Below the pieces are notes generated by a model. The model was given only the letters and a program-made list of their open reading frames with translations, searched no databases and was not told the DNA's origin. A program made the position numbers and the translations under genes. Positions 1-10,351 of a DNA stretch of 26,351 nucleotides are shown one piece after another (position 1 is the first letter of the stretch; each line of letters starts with the position of its first letter). Source of the DNA: Chara braunii (lineage: Eukaryota > Streptophyta > Charophyceae > Charales > Characeae); the NCBI GenBank assembly GCA_003427395.1, contig BFEA01000297.1, positions 1,465,464-1,491,814 of the forward strand, written 5' to 3'.

Positions 1-160
1 AAGGGGGAGAAGGACAGGGACTGAGAGAGAGAGAGAAAGAGAGAGAGAGCAGGCACACGCAGAGGGAGAAGGACAGGGACTGAGAGAGAGAGAGAGCAGG
101 CACAAGCAGAGAGAGAAGGACAAGGACTGATAGAGGGATGGAGAGAGAGTCACAGTTTTG
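1..160. repeat. GA-rich minisatellite
   Basis: Three copies of a unit beginning GGGAGAAGGACAGGGACTG start near 2, 61 and 109. Each is followed by a variable (GA)n run, and the first two also by AGCAGGCACAMGC. Copy spacing is about 59 and 48 bp, the difference coming from the GA run length. The window starts inside this array, so its full extent is unknown. It could be transcribed leader DNA of the gene-like region downstream or simple intergenic repeat. Confidence 0.8.
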
Positions 161-164
161 CTAG

Positions 165-235
165 TTTTTTTTTATTTATTTATTTATTATTCTTATTTAT
201 TTCTTTAATCTTATTTAAATATTTAGTACTCTATC
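165..235. repeat. AT-rich (TTTA)n simple repeat
   Basis: A T-run leads into several TTTA tetranucleotides and degenerate ATTT-rich sequence. This is a simple-sequence spacer between the GA array and the GC-rich stretch at 245-420. Confidence 0.7.
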
Positions 236-369
236 GTACTCTCCCTGATTGCTGAAGAGCGCTGTGCGACGACGGGGCCAGACGGATCCTGAACTCGATA
301 GGCCCTTTCACCCTGCTGGTCGTCGAGGACCTCGGAGCGGGCGCGGNGAAGTGACAGGCGCCGTAGCCC

Positions 370-775
370 ATGGCTTCAGCGAACGGTAGGTAGCCCCTCC
401 CCGGGTTTCCTCACACCGGTCCAACACTGTGAGTCGCATAAAAAGAATGGAGAGTCTTGCTAACATCACTGACGATGTATACTTCGTTGATCTTGCGTCT
501 GGTGTGACCTATGATGAAGAGTACATAACTTATGTCATTCGTGAGATCCACAATGCGACTGACTGTTTGCATCCAAAGCAGGGAGGACTCGAGTTACCGA
601 ACTTTTGAACATTCGGACGCTACGACCATAATTGATCTTGTGTGTGTGGATGATTTATATATGTCGAAGTTGTAGGACTATTTCAAGCTCGAGCTTCCGA
701 TTGGGGAATTTCAAAGTTACAATAGTCATAAAGCTGCTTGGGGCTGTGGAGAAAAAACTGCAGGCTCTTCAGACT
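370..775 (+). pseudogene. Gene-like region: exon fragments with frameshifts, product unrecognised
   Basis: A GC-rich leader (245-369, containing the single n at 347) precedes ATGGCTTCAGCGAACG at 370-385, a plant-like start context followed by a possible donor GTAGGT. A 53-codon frame then runs 447-608, starting MESLANITDDVYFVDLASG and rich in acidic and hydrophobic residues. A second frame, +1 relative to the first, reads coding-like residues (DATTIIDLVCVDDLYMSKL) to a TAG at 673 and continues beyond it as DYFKLELPIGEFQ. A third frame gives KLLGAVEKKLQALQT, ending at 775 against GTAAGT, a strong plant splice donor. The changing frames suggest either a decayed gene or retrocopy, or several short exons whose junctions I cannot place. 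I do not recognise the protein family. The frames are too short to prove coding without a homology search. Confidence 0.3.
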
Positions 776-1144
776 GTAAGTTAAGTTGGATGATGCTTCC
801 AATAAAATTGTTTAGTTTTGGTTGTCTTAGCTCGTGTTCTGGATAGGGTGGTGTCGTGGATAGGGTGAAGAGACCTGAAAGTTGGACTTTTGAAGTGTTT
901 TGAATGATGTTTGCTATAGGACACTGAACCTGGTTTCTAGCATGTGCAACTTGCCACAAACAAATTGAAGCAATTGAAGTGCAAAGAAAAAAAAAACGTA
1001 TTCCGGGATGTGATGTAAAGAACCCCGACCTTTAAGTTATCTTGCAAATAATGAAATTTGAACTTTGAGGGGAAAAATAAAATAAAAAATGATGCATTGC
1101 ACATCAATCATTGCACAAAAAGGCATCCCAAAGGTTCAAATAAA

Positions 1145-1147
<3 letters not shown>
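776..1147. other. Unassigned spacer
   Basis: Moderately AT-rich sequence downstream of the possible donor at 776. I see no convincing coding frame or RNA gene. The frame on the minus strand at 726-959 has no recognisable motif and overlaps the exon-like sequence. An A-run lies near 987-996. Confidence 0.5.

Positions 1148-1176
<29 letters not shown>
1148..1176. repeat. Poly(C) homopolymer, 29 nt
   Basis: An uninterrupted run of 29 C residues followed by CTCTCTTTCTC. The minus strand is a G29 run able to form G-quadruplexes. Such runs are prone to slippage and to assembly error, so the exact length is uncertain. Confidence 0.95.
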
Positions 1177-1178
<2 letters not shown>

Positions 1179-1333
1179 TCTTTCTCTTACTTACCTCAGC
1201 CGTGTAAAGAATTTACTTAGACAATTTTAACCAAACTGCCTCAGCCCATTCAAACTCCCGCCAAATCAATGTATGCCGCTGACAGAAAACCGGGCCTACA
1301 CCTAACTCCCGAGCGAAACACCTGTCTACGGTG

Positions 1334-1455
1334 ATTCGAATAAAACATTTATGTACTCTATTCAAATAGAACACTCGTTTGTTCGAATAGAACACACATG
1401 CGTACTATTCGAATAAAACATACATGCATAATATTTGAACATGCGTACTATTTGG
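1334..1455. repeat. Short tandem repeat, about 22-26 bp unit
   Basis: Five diverged units start near 1334, 1360, 1382, 1407 and 1433, with a remnant at 1450. The unit is ATTCGAATARAACA followed by CATGCGTACT-like sequence. Most units carry the palindromic core TATTCGAATA or a one-base variant. The minus-strand frames here (peptide FYSN...) are translations of the repeat and are not supported as genes. Confidence 0.75.
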
Positions 1456-1553
1456 ATTTCAGGGGGCAACTCTGAGAATTCAACTTTTCTAGGGAAAGTT
1501 GAATAATACATAAGTGTGTTTTGTTCGGGGAAGAATGTAGTTGCATTACTCGT

Positions 1554-1578
1554 CATCCGCCACAATTCGTGGCGGATG
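1554..1578. repeat. Palindrome CATCCGCCA/TGGCGGATG
   Basis: Perfect 9-bp arms (1554-1562 and 1570-1578) separate CAATTCG. Similar CCGCCACA...TGTGGCGG palindromes recur at about 2058-2076 and 2180-2198, and a half-site lies at about 2655. The repetition ties this site to the composite element that follows. Confidence 0.75.
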
Positions 1579-1617
1579 TATGGAGAGTAAAACAAACTGG
1601 AATCGTGTCGAACTAAC

Positions 1618-2565
1618 GGCCTGGTTGCACACCACTGTATTTCTTCCACATAAAAGTTAAAAACATTGTCTTCATAATCTTCACTCATCAAATCGTGGAG
1701 TCGCTAAGAAATAGTTTTGGGGTCTGGTTGCACTACTCTCCATACGCTAAGTTTGACGAGTAGGCGCCTGGTTGCACTTACTTGCCAAACTTCGCGAATT
1801 AAAAATATGTCAGACTGCTCGCTACACCGTCGACACAAGTTGTGGTGAGTGTTTTCGGTTTCCCCCCCTGTGCACGACGGTTGGTGGAGGGTGGTCTTGC
1901 GACCTCCCCACTCCACAAAACAACTTTCTGGAGAGTGCACAACTTCACGAGTCGAGCCCAGACAAACAATTTTTAAAATTTTTATGTAGAAAAAATATTG
2001 TGAGGAGTAAGTTCAACCGGGCCTCCAGTTCGACATGATTCTCATTTTTTAACTCTCCACCCGCCACAAATTGTGGCGTTGGCGGATGGCGAGGAGTGCA
2101 GCTGGGCCCTTGTGGACAATGTGGAGCACTCACGAGGATGACCTTCCACAAAATGGCAGTAGAGTAAAGAGTCGGGAACTCGCCACACTCTGTGGCGGAT
2201 TGAAAAAGGAAACTCGGCAAGAGTTCTGACAGGGTTCCTCGCACAAAGTTTGGGGAGTAAGGGCTAGATCCTACCGGCAAAGAGGATTGAAATAAGTGTA
2301 TGAATCATAACATGTTCCACGCAGAGATGCAAAAAAGCAGATCAATTACAGTTTTTTGCACCTCTCTACAAACACGTCAAGATTCAGACAGTTATTCCAC
2401 TCGTTTTTGCTAGTGGGATCTCGCCCTAAGTGCAACCAGACGCCTAGTACCCGCCAAACTTGGTGCATGGAGAGTAGAGCAACCAGTCCCTAAGTTAGAA
2501 AGTAGAAAGATATACCCGACATATTCTATTTTTTTTAGAATTGTGCGAGTGGTGCAACCAGACCC
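1618..2565. mobile_element. Composite non-autonomous element with nested inverted ends
   Basis: The left end begins GGCCTGGTTGCACACCAC (1618). The right end, reverse-complemented, begins GGGTCTGGTTGCACCACT (from 2565). Two further tiers lie inside: CTGGTTGCACTACTCTCC at 1724 matches CTGGTTGCTCTACTCTCC ending at 2487, and CCTGGTTGCACTTA at 1767 matches TCTGGTTGCACTTA ending at 2440. Left tiers are about 102 and 44 bp apart; right tiers about 77 and 47 bp apart. The inner inverted match runs about 57 bp and includes AAGTTTGRCGRGTA. No open frame resembling a transposase was found. I could not identify a target-site duplication, so the outer limits are provisional. It could be nested MITE insertions or one foldback element with arrayed subterminal motifs. 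Confidence 0.6.
2261..2426. repeat. 166-bp imperfect hairpin (foldback), copy 1
   Basis: The left arm, starting GGGCTAGATCCTACCGGCAA, pairs with the right arm, which reverse-complemented starts GGGCGAGATCCCACTAGCAA. Pairing continues inward through TGAATC and the inner stem GAGATGCAAAAAA/TTTTTTGCACCTCTC, leaving a loop of about 14 nt. The arms are about 70 bp long and most paired positions match. The right arm (CTACAAACACGTCAAGATTC...) is a diverged relative of the hairpin at 26176-26297. Function is unknown; such hairpins occur as MITE remnants and as sources of small RNA. Confidence 0.75.
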
Positions 2566-2567
2566 TT

Positions 2568-2624
2568 GGCCCAGTTTTCTGGAACCGCCTGCCATGGGCC
2601 CAATTTTTTGGGACCCCCTGTGAT
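2568..2624. repeat. 29-bp tandem duplication
   Basis: Two adjacent copies: GGCCCAGTTTTCTGGAACCG (from 2569) and GGGCCCAATTTTTTGGGACC (from 2597), each ending CCTGYSAT. They abut the right end of the composite element, and the motif GGCCC may be related to its termini. Confidence 0.65.
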
Positions 2625-3111
2625 GGTCTACGAGGCCACGGTTGCATATGCTATCCGCCACAGGGAAAACCTGGATCAGGCACATACCCAACAGACCTGA
2701 GAACACGTCCCTACTGGCAGGAATCGAAACAAATTCTTTTTTTTATATATATATAAAGCCCAGACTGTTGTAGAGGCCAATGACCAAACACTGTGATTGC
2801 TGGCAGTGGACAGCTAATGGTTATCCTGACAGGGTGCGGCCACCTCCCAACCCATCCTCACGTCAACGCTCCTAGCGCACCCCTTATCCCTACTAACCTA
2901 CCTCTGTATGGCCAACACGCATTCTAATTATATAAAAGTTGTTTTCATACTAGAGTGTTGACGGGGGTGGCGGGGGGATACTATGGTAACCCCTCACCAT
3001 TCGGCCACATTAAGAATACTCTGCTTAGGTGGTCGTCTGTAGACAATGGACCACACGATACCGCTTGAGTTGTATAAATGTGTGTGTTGAGGTCCAAGTG
3101 GCATAAGCTTA
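2625..3111. other. Unassigned spacer
   Basis: Mixed sequence with a short TA run at 2745-2756. A stretch near 2710-2735 resembles a tRNA T-arm on the minus strand (TTCGATTCC), but no cloverleaf surrounds it. No coding frame is supported. Confidence 0.5.
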
Positions 3112-3272
3112 ATAAAGTAATATTTTAGCACTTCTCTATGAGGCCACAATATTATAAGGCACATTTTAAACCTTTCAGTTGGACCAACTTGATAAAGTAG
3201 TATTTTAACACTTCTCTATGAGGCCACAATATTACAAGGTACATTCTAAACTTTCCAGTTGGACCAAGTTTT
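3112..3272. repeat. 80-bp tandem repeat, two full copies
   Basis: ATAAAGTARTATTTTARCAC begins at 3112 and again at 3192. Both copies continue through CTTCTCTATGAGGCCACAAT and TTGGACCAA. Differences are scattered point changes, which points to an old duplication. Confidence 0.9.
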
Positions 3273-3478
3273 TTGTGTGGCAAGTACTTCTCAAACAAGG
3301 TTCATCAATTAAAAAGGAGGATAAGGTAATTTCAGTACCATACCTCCATTTGTATGGTATATAAGGTTCGGGGGAAACATCTTCTGAGGCGACTCTTATG
3401 ATTTTTTAACCGGCACTGTCAGGGGCCTTCTAATTGAAAAATCAAGAATGTACCTTAGTCAATGACCCTGCTTGTGCC

Positions 3479-3523
3479 CACAGTATTGGAAGGCACATTC
3501 TGAACTTTCAATTGGACCATGTT
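3479..3523. repeat. Partial third copy of the 80-bp repeat
   Basis: CACAGTATTGGAAGGCACAT, then TTGGACCATG, matches the second half of the tandem unit at 3112-3272. It is separated from it by about 200 bp of unrelated sequence. Confidence 0.75.
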
Positions 3524-4395
3524 TTTGGTGCGAAGGTCATAATGAGGCTTTTCTTCAAATTAGTTTGAAAAAATATTGTACTTAATTTTTATATAATTGT
3601 TGTAACTTTTTTTTTTTTTTTACTTAGTTTTCATACATTTGTTATAATTTTTTTATTTTTATTTTTTACGTCGCAGTCACTCTTTTGCTGATAGTTTTTC
3701 CTACAAATTTATTATTTTTGTTTAGTTTAGGATTAATTTGGATGTACATTTTATGTTCAAAAATTATTTTGAAGATGGTCCACTCGAATTGTATTGTTAA
3801 ACCACCAGTATTTCACCTACATATCGGTCGTAGGCAAAAATAGAGTAGAAATACATCTAGTCGGATGAATTTGGGCACTTCTGCAGTGACCCGTCCGTTC
3901 ATGATTGTCACGGTCAATATACCGCCGCATTAAGTAGACCATCCATACGTGGTAATTATTGGTTACTCAACGTTGTGGGTATTCTGTTAAGTTTACTTGT
4001 TTTACAATTGTTATATGATTTTCATTATTCAACAATAGATTGTTTGACTATAAAAGTAAGAAGTCTAGTTGTTACTCTTACATGTTGTATTCATTATTGT
4101 GTAACTTTTAAATTGAGATCCACAAACTCTCAATGAACTATTTTCTTATTTTTTACCACATTTATACTTTATTACCTTAAATTTATTATTGCATTTCATG
4201 TCAATCAAAAACCCCTCCTCAATTAAGCAAAATTAGTTTATCTTGGATTTATTTCACACCTTTAAGTTGGTCGCTGATCTCATTGGTTATCTTACACTCA
4301 CCACATTTTACGTTCTATTAAAAATTTATTCTGTAGGTTTTCGTTTAACTTAACACAATCAGTAATAATCCTCGTATATCAAGCGACCTACTGTT
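3524..4395. other. AT-rich spacer, no gene seen
   Basis: Strongly AT-rich DNA with T-runs (3608-3621 and near 3650). All six frames are densely stopped. No repeat, RNA gene or regulatory site can be supported. Confidence 0.6.
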
Positions 4396-4566
4396 TTCAC
4401 CCGAAAATAACGTCCGAGCGTTGTATACAAATATAACGCTCGACGGGCGTTATATCTTCTTAAAACACCTACGCGTTTGAAGATGCGTTTTATTCATAAG
4501 AAAAAAAAAAGAAAAAAAAAATTAGGTTAAGTTAAATATAACGCCTGTACATTATTTTCAGGTGAA
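4396..4566. mobile_element. MITE-like foldback element, 171 bp
   Basis: Terminal inverted repeats of 31 bp lie at 4396-4426 (TTCACCCGAAAATAACGT...) and 4536-4566 (reverse complement TTCACCTGAAAATAATGT...), with 25 of 31 positions identical. Inside is a second palindrome, 4415-4442, with CGAGCGTT and AACGCTCG arms. A further ATATAACGC-type motif lies at about 4448. An A-rich stretch (4500-4521) fills the right half. There is no coding capacity. Flanking duplication is not clear, so superfamily cannot be assigned. Confidence 0.7.
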
Positions 4567-4799
4567 GATAATAACACAGTTTCTACACCCATGAACTGTT
4601 GAAACACAAACCAAAATTTGAGTTCATATGCAACTAAATGAATAAGAAGACAAAACACAAAAACAAAAGAAAAATCATTGTATTCCTTTTTTTATATTCG
4701 GAAGAAAAAACGGAGAATGATCCATTTATTAAAATTATTTCGGACTAAGATTCAATTTTGTTATTTTTTGTTTTATTTTTTTAATAAAAAAAAATCATT

Positions 4800-5158
4800 T
4801 TGCAAAGCAAATTGACAATTCACCTCATATTTGAATTTGATATTCATAAATAAAGGTTTGCTTCAAATTTTATACCATCAAAGTTGTGATTGCAACTTTC
4901 TAGGTCCATCTCTCCTACACATGTGCAAAAATTGAGAGCAAATAGGGTTCAATGGTACATTTCACTCTACCAAGTTTGATAACAATGCATCCCTACAATA
5001 TTCATGGGTTCCAATACATTCCAACTATCGTTAGTACGTTATGGTAATGGGTGAAAAAATTTATTAATTATCGTTATTTGGCTCAAGTGATAAATTTAAA
5101 TTAGTGTCAGAGGAGGTTAGAGGGTGTCATTTACCATAAATAATAAATATATATATTC
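4800..5158. repeat. Long direct repeat, copy A (about 360 bp)
   Basis: Starts TTGCAAAGCAAATTGACAAT and runs through GGTACATTTCACTCTACCAA and TTATGGTAATGGGTG to a TA-rich end. It matches 5526-5889 over essentially its whole length, with scattered substitutions and short indels. The start-to-start distance is 726 bp. No open frame is conserved between the copies. Confidence 0.9.
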
Positions 5159-5525
5159 AAACTCTTGTTCGAAATTTAAAAAAAAAGTTTCTTCGAATTA
5201 TCTTATCGTATATTATTGTTCAAAGTATGCTAAGAAAAACGATGTTACTTTACAAAGATGTTAAATTTCAAAAACGTTGAATCTCAGAGATTAAATTATT
5301 GAATCACAAATTTTCGAAACAGATTGACTTGATATTGTAATCAAAACAAAAACTCAGAGAATGGTATAGTTAATTTTTTATTTAAATTCAAAATGACCCC
5401 GGTAATCTATGGTGTAAACGATGAGTGTTCGTCCTTGGTCTACGCCCGATAGTTTTTGGGGGTCATTCAATAAGGAACCTAATTAACTCGTTAAACACTT
5501 CTGTTATTCAAAAAAATAAAAAAAA
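5159..5525. other. Sequence between the long direct repeats
   Basis: About 370 bp of AT-rich sequence between copies A and B. No primer-binding site, polypurine tract or coding frame was recognised, so an LTR or TRIM interpretation lacks direct support. Confidence 0.5.
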
Positions 5526-5889
5526 TTGCAAGCAAGTAGACATTCACCTTATCTTTAAATTTTATATTTACAAATAAAGGTTGCCTTCAAATTTCATACC
5601 ATCTATGATGTGATTACAACTTTCTAAGTCCGACTCTTTTACACATATGCAAATTGAGACCAAATAGGATTCAGTGGTACATTTCACTCTACCAAGTTGG
5701 ATAACAATGCACCCCTACAATATTCGGGGGTCCGAAGACAATCCAAGTATCGTTAGTAAGTTATGGTAATGGGTGGAAAAATCTATTAATTATCGTTATT
5801 TGAGTCATGTGATAAATTTAGATTAGTGTCAAAGAGAGTTAGAGAGTGTCGTTCAAGTTTGCCATAAGTAATCAATATATACATATAAA
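5526..5889. repeat. Long direct repeat, copy B (about 360 bp)
   Basis: Starts TTGCAAGCAAGTAGACATTC and ends in ATCAATATATACATATAAAC. It contains the same landmarks as copy A (GGTACATTTCACTCTACCAA; TTATGGTAATGGGTG). The sequences flanking the two copies diverge sharply at both ends. Confidence 0.9.
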
Positions 5890-6713
5890 CTTTAACCACC
5901 TGTACTTTCAAGATACTTTTCTCCGGGGTCAGAAACGCACTCCGCGCGCGCAAAGAAAAACAATGCGACCCTTCTTTTGGTTGGCCCCACCCACTATTTT
6001 GCCCCAAAGATTGAACCTCGAAAGTTGTGTCAGTATACAAGATACATATTTTATTTCATGCCGGGAGAACATGTAGGTGGTTTAAGCATATAAATTTACT
6101 TATCATGGTCAATTATTGAAAGACCCCCTCTTGAGCTATGTTGCATGATGTATATGCATATGATTTTAAAGATACATCAGACATCCTCACGATCGTTGTT
6201 TTAAAGAAACGCAAATGAAATAATTTTATGTACCAATGGTCGATAAAATCACATTATTAATAGCAAGTTGGATTCAAACTTCCTCGTGGTAATTAGGGAG
6301 CCACATAGTTATCAACCTTACTCATAATACCATAATGATCTCTTCTTTCCATCTCCACTTTACATTAGGTGTACTATTGGGGGGTTTTTATGTGAGGCGC
6401 AACAACTGTACTTTTGTTTGGGAGCGTCGATTAACCTTCATGTCAATAATCATGGAGAAAAGGTGTAACAAGCCTGCCAATGATCTTATACTTTCATGAA
6501 AAACCCTGATTAATAATGTTAGATTGTCTGCAAATAAAGGAGTAATCGGGATAAACTACCATTTTATTGAAAATTACACTTTTTGACAAAATTAACGCTC
6601 CAAATTTTTGTTATTTTTCATATGATTGGTCTTATGATGCCTACTCCTAGTCCACAAACTTAAAGCCGCAAAGAAAGATAAAAAGAAATAAATAAAAAAA
6701 TCGTTTGCAACCA
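5890..6713. other. Unassigned spacer
   Basis: Mostly AT-rich sequence with a small CpG-rich spot at 5940-5952 (CCGCGCGCGC). The frames at 5786-6076 on both strands overlap the direct repeat edge and show no family motif. Nothing else is supported. Confidence 0.5.
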
Positions 6714-7209
6714 GAGTCACCAGCCCGTACGTACGGAGGTCCCTGGTCGGACCTCTTCGGGTCCTGTTCAAGGTTCAAACCCGAAGGCGTGCGGCCCCCG
6801 CCAAAAAAAATTTGGGGGGCCTAAAAAAATTATTTTTTTCTTAATTGCTTTTTTTTTTTTCCCTATATTGTGAGGTACATGCTTATAAATTTTGAAGTAA
6901 TTTTGGTAATCCAAAAAAAAATTAAAAATCGCCAAATATGGCGGTATCAAAATGAGCTCGCCCACTCACTATTTTGTTTTTTTTTACTTTTTACTTTTTG
7001 TTTTCACTTTATTGCGGGACCTAACAAGTTTTATTATTTTTTGAAACTTTTTTAGTGAGTTTTATATTATGTTAGGTACACATCTGTAAAATTTCAGGGC
7101 ATTTGGATGTGCAAAACAATAATGAAAAATCGCCAAAGATGGTGATGTTGAAAACGTGCTCGCTCACTCACTAATTTTAGTTTTTTATTTTTATTTTTTA
7201 TTATTACTA

Positions 7210-7459
7210 GGCTACCAGCCGGGTCGCGAGGGTTACCTTATTTTTCTGAACGGCCCGGCCGTGCAAGGACCAGGGAAGGTCCTGGCAAAAAAAAAAACAC
7301 TATGTTGTGCATAAAAATAAACTGAATAAGTTTTGCCGTAGAGTCACATCGAAATTCTTTACCATATTTAAAATAAAAAATAAAGTTAAAAAATAATTTC
7401 TTCTTTTTTTTTCTTTTTTTGTCCAGTCGGGCAAGTGGCCCCGGGGCATTCTAGTAACC
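7210..7459 (+). mobile_element. Nested TA-flanked MITE-like element, short form
   Basis: Inverted ends GGCTACCAG (7210) and GGTTACTAG (reverse complement of the right end) are each flanked by TA (7208-7209, 7460-7461). This fits a Tc1/mariner-type TA target duplication. Interior: GC-rich left part with CCCGGCCGTGCAAGGAC and AAGGTCCTGGC, an AT-rich middle containing AAATTCTTTACCA, and a right GC block GTCGGGCAAGTGGCCCC. The same architecture occurs at 21058-21525. Confidence 0.65.
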
Positions 7460-7611
7460 TAGAATTATTAGTATTATCTTCTGAATTTAATTTTTATTTC
7501 CAATTTGGTAAGGAATTTTGATGTAATGCTCAGTCATATGTTGTTTAGCTTATTTTTCTTCATAACTTCCAATTGTTTTTTTTTTGTTTTTTTTTTTTCC
7601 GTTGTCGGCCT

Positions 7612-7650
7612 GAATGGCCGAACGTATCCCAAAGGGATCCCGTACGTTCG
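7612..7650. repeat. Palindromic end block of the 1-kb element
   Basis: GGCCTGAATGGCC is immediately followed by GAACGTATCCCAAAGGGATC and CCGTACGTTC. The outer arms GAACGTA/TACGTTC enclose an inner TCCC/GGGA stem. The equivalent block in copy 2 (about 20975-21010) keeps the order but has weaker outer pairing. Confidence 0.6.
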
Positions 7651-7698
7651 GGCGTTCGAGCTCGGGCATTCGAACCGTCTGGAACGACCGGTTACCCT

Positions 7699-8087
7699 GT
7701 TTTGAACTATAAATACTCTTGTCATAAACCGAATGGAGAAAATAACTTTTTACAAAATGAAAATTATACAATGTTCCGAGATTATAGTAGATTCAAATTC
7801 TTTCAATATTCGGTTTGCCTCTGATTATTGTTCTTAGAGACTTCGTTACTAAAACAAACAATAGCGGGGCTATGAAATCCCCCTATCTGATCGACTTTTG
7901 TAAAAGTAGAGATGTTCTTCACATTTTGTGAGTCTTTTAACACGTATCTTCTGTTGAATTTCTGTGGAATTTATCGATCATTCATAATACCTTCAAATGT
8001 CAGCAATTATTCATAAATATCCTTGTTATTCTTAGCCAAAATTGAGTAATGACCAATGAATCTCAAATTGTTTTGTATATTTTCACA
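7699..8087. other. Unassigned spacer
   Basis: AT-rich sequence with no supported gene. Plus-strand frames here continue out of the repeat element and show no family motif. Confidence 0.5.
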
Positions 8088-8150
8088 AGGGATACTTGAT
8101 ACGGTTCCCAACACGTGTTGCTCCATATAAATAGATTCGAGCATTTTCGA
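8088..8150 (+). repeat. Dispersed box CGGTTCCCAACACGTGTTGC, copy 1
   Basis: AAGGGA, then CGGTTCCCAACACGTGTTGC, then TCCATATAAATAGATTCGAG. A near copy is at 20852-20914 in the same orientation. It includes the perfect 12-bp palindrome CAACACGTGTTG with a G-box core (CACGTG), followed about 8 bp later by a TATA-like TATAAATAG. The spacing resembles a small promoter, but the repetition suggests it is the end of a dispersed element. Confidence 0.7.
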
Positions 8151-9999
8151 GGCCGGGGAAACCCATTTATCGTAATGCTAGTGGAATCCGACCGATACAA
8201 GGTCCTAGTTTATACTCTGAAATTGAACGAAATTAATTTGGCTCGAAAGCATATCATGAACACTCATTCTACTTATATGCCTTTCAAAGTCTATAAATAG
8301 TATAACAATCTTATTGTTCTTTTGTCTCCAAATGCAGTCAGATAAACAAAATACAATAATTACGAATTGTTTAGGAACAGTAAGTTCCACCATTTTTTTT
8401 ATTTTTTATTTTTAAAACGAAATCAATTGGCTAATATATTGAGAGTGTGATTAGACCTTGGCTTATACCCCCCCCAAAAGAATCCTCATGTTGTATTGCC
8501 TACCTATGTAGACATAACTCTTGCTTATAACTATTTCAAAATTTATAACAAGCCATTCAGGAAAAATGTCTTATTTTGAATTTTTTCATCATTCATTCCA
8601 CAAAAGTTCACCTCTAGTTCCTTGATAATGATTGAACCCATCAAAATTCTTTTTTTTTGTATGCGATAGGAGGAACTTACGATTTTATGCAAATTATTAT
8701 TTTCCATTATTGGGGCTTCATCTCAAACTATTGCATTATTTTTTATGTAAAATAATATTCGATAATGTTCGGCAGTGCAATTGACTATCCAGAAGGTATC
8801 ATTTACCAGACGTTGATGAACATTGAAATGAAACTTTAGTGAAAGGATTGAATATTTTGGCCTTGTTGATTAAGGTGTTTGTCATAGTCTCTTTTGTAGA
8901 GCTCTTATGTTTTTTAACTTGGATCCTCAATGCCTCAGATTGATGATGTAATTATTCATGAAGTTTGTCCCACATTCCCTTGTGATTAAAAAAACTAGAA
9001 GGACTGATAAGTTGTATATCCACTATTGTTAAAACCTTGAAAGATTGTGGCTTATAAAATTCATTGCATTCATTCATTTCCAATCTCATACATGTGTAGA
9101 CGCGTCTTGTCGAATATTACAGTATATAGGTGTTACACACGTGGTGTTCTGACATGAACTGCCCCAACATTGCCTCATATAGGGCCAGTTCCTTATCTTC
9201 TTCGTGTTATTTCTAAAGTTTTTTTGTCCAAAAAGTTATTTGGTGTTATGCTGAAGTGACATACTATGATTAGAAGAATATCAAACTATAGTAGTGCATG
9301 TAAGCCATTCAAAAACAACACCTCTTCTTCAACTAGAACAACTTTAAGAAATGCATATTTACCTTCCTTCTTATCACAATTTGAATAATGGGTACCGATC
9401 TTAACGAGGGAGACAGCCATATGACTACTCCCATCAAGGATGAGCTTTTACCCAGTGTGAAAAACGAGGCATAGAACCAAATATGTTGTTCGCTTGTGGT
9501 ATAGATAAGAGAATGCGTTAGGTGAGTTTTTGGTATGCAAACAAGATTTTGACAACTAGAGCTATTGCTTAATACTATCCACGATGCATGCCTCTACACT
9601 CTAATGTTATGACTAGCCTATTAACATTTTCTTCCTTTTCTTTATTAAGAAGGGCGCCAACCTTAAACCACCTGTACACGACCTCAACCTTGCTGGAAAA
9701 AAAACTCATGGCCTACGCAAACTTCAGAGGCTCAACCTACCGCCAACCAAAAAAGAAAAAGAATGCAATGTCGGTGGTTCAAAAAACCTTTGCGCCCACT
9801 AAGGGGCCTGCAAGCCCTGATGTACTGGTGGTTTAATATATTGTATTCAAACTAACCGCCCCATGTAACTTCAGAGTTATTTACTGATCTATAATGATTG
9901 AGATTGAAATCGAGGACTATATTTCAACACCATGTGGGTGTATCACCCGCTGTAGGCCTACTGGTCCATTAAGTTGATAGGTACAAATTTTATAAAAAG
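8151..9999. other. Long spacer, no gene supported
   Basis: About 1.85 kb of AT-rich unique-looking sequence. A C-run lies at 8468-8475. The largest frame (9588-9836, 82 codons, plus) reads a leucine/serine-rich N-terminus and a lysine cluster (QPKKKKN), but has no recognised domain and may be chance. No tRNA, snRNA or tandem repeat was found. Confidence 0.5.
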
Positions 10000-10049
10000 G
10001 TATGGTTGGATACTTTATTCACCCAACCAGGAGGAGGCCTAAGGAGTGA

Positions 10050-10140
10050 ATCAATATTGGGGGGAGGGGACAAGAATGAGAGCAGTAAGATGGGGGAGAG
10101 GGAGCGAAAGAAGGGTAGAGAGACAAAAGCAACAGATGAC
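10050..10140 (+). repeat. Polypurine tract
   Basis: Strongly G/A-biased stretch (GGGGGGAGGGGACAAGAATG, then GGGGGAGAGGGAGCGAAAGA). It could form triplex or G-rich structure. The overlapping frames on both strands (10006-10299 plus; 9990-10175 minus) reflect this biased composition rather than genes. Confidence 0.6.
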
Positions 10141-10248
10141 AGACTGACGAAAAAAATAAAAATAGGAAGCTTCATTTGGAATGGGGGAGTTATCGCTAAG
10201 CGACCTTATGCAAGGGGAACATGTGACAATTCATCGTCACTTCCCGTT

Positions 10249-10351
10249 ATTGTTGAGTCCCTAACAGGGTTTATTGTTGGCTCTTGGCTACCTTCCTAAG
10301 GTGAGCTTGAAAAGGGAGCAAGGGTCATCCATAATTGTTGAGTCCCTAACA
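10249..10351 (+). repeat. 18-bp direct repeat pair
   Basis: ATTGTTGAGTCCCTAACA occurs exactly at 10249-10266 and 10334-10351, 85 bp apart. The intervening DNA shows no extended similarity. An exact 18-mer at this distance is unlikely by chance, so it may mark the ends of a small inserted segment. Confidence 0.75.

Larger units (their letters stand above)
6714..7698 (+). mobile_element. About 1-kb repeat element, copy 1, with nested insertion
   Basis: Begins TCACCAGCCCGTACGTACGG and ends ...GACCGGTTACCCT. A related copy lies inverted at 20930-22137. Shared landmarks in order: GAACCCGAAGGC-like sequence and CCCCCGCCAAAA near 6780-6805; TGAGGTACATGCTTATA (6871); AAAAATCGCCAAA.ATGG (6926 and again 7121); a nested TA-flanked element (7210-7459); and a palindromic end block (7612-7650, GAACGTATCCC/GTACGTTC). 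The TGAGGTACATG...TCACT block is present twice internally, about 197 bp apart. The ends GGKTMACC are only weakly inverted. No transposase, integrase or reverse transcriptase frame exists, so this is non-autonomous. Minus- and plus-strand frames of 61-83 codons inside it are not supported as genes. Confidence 0.75.
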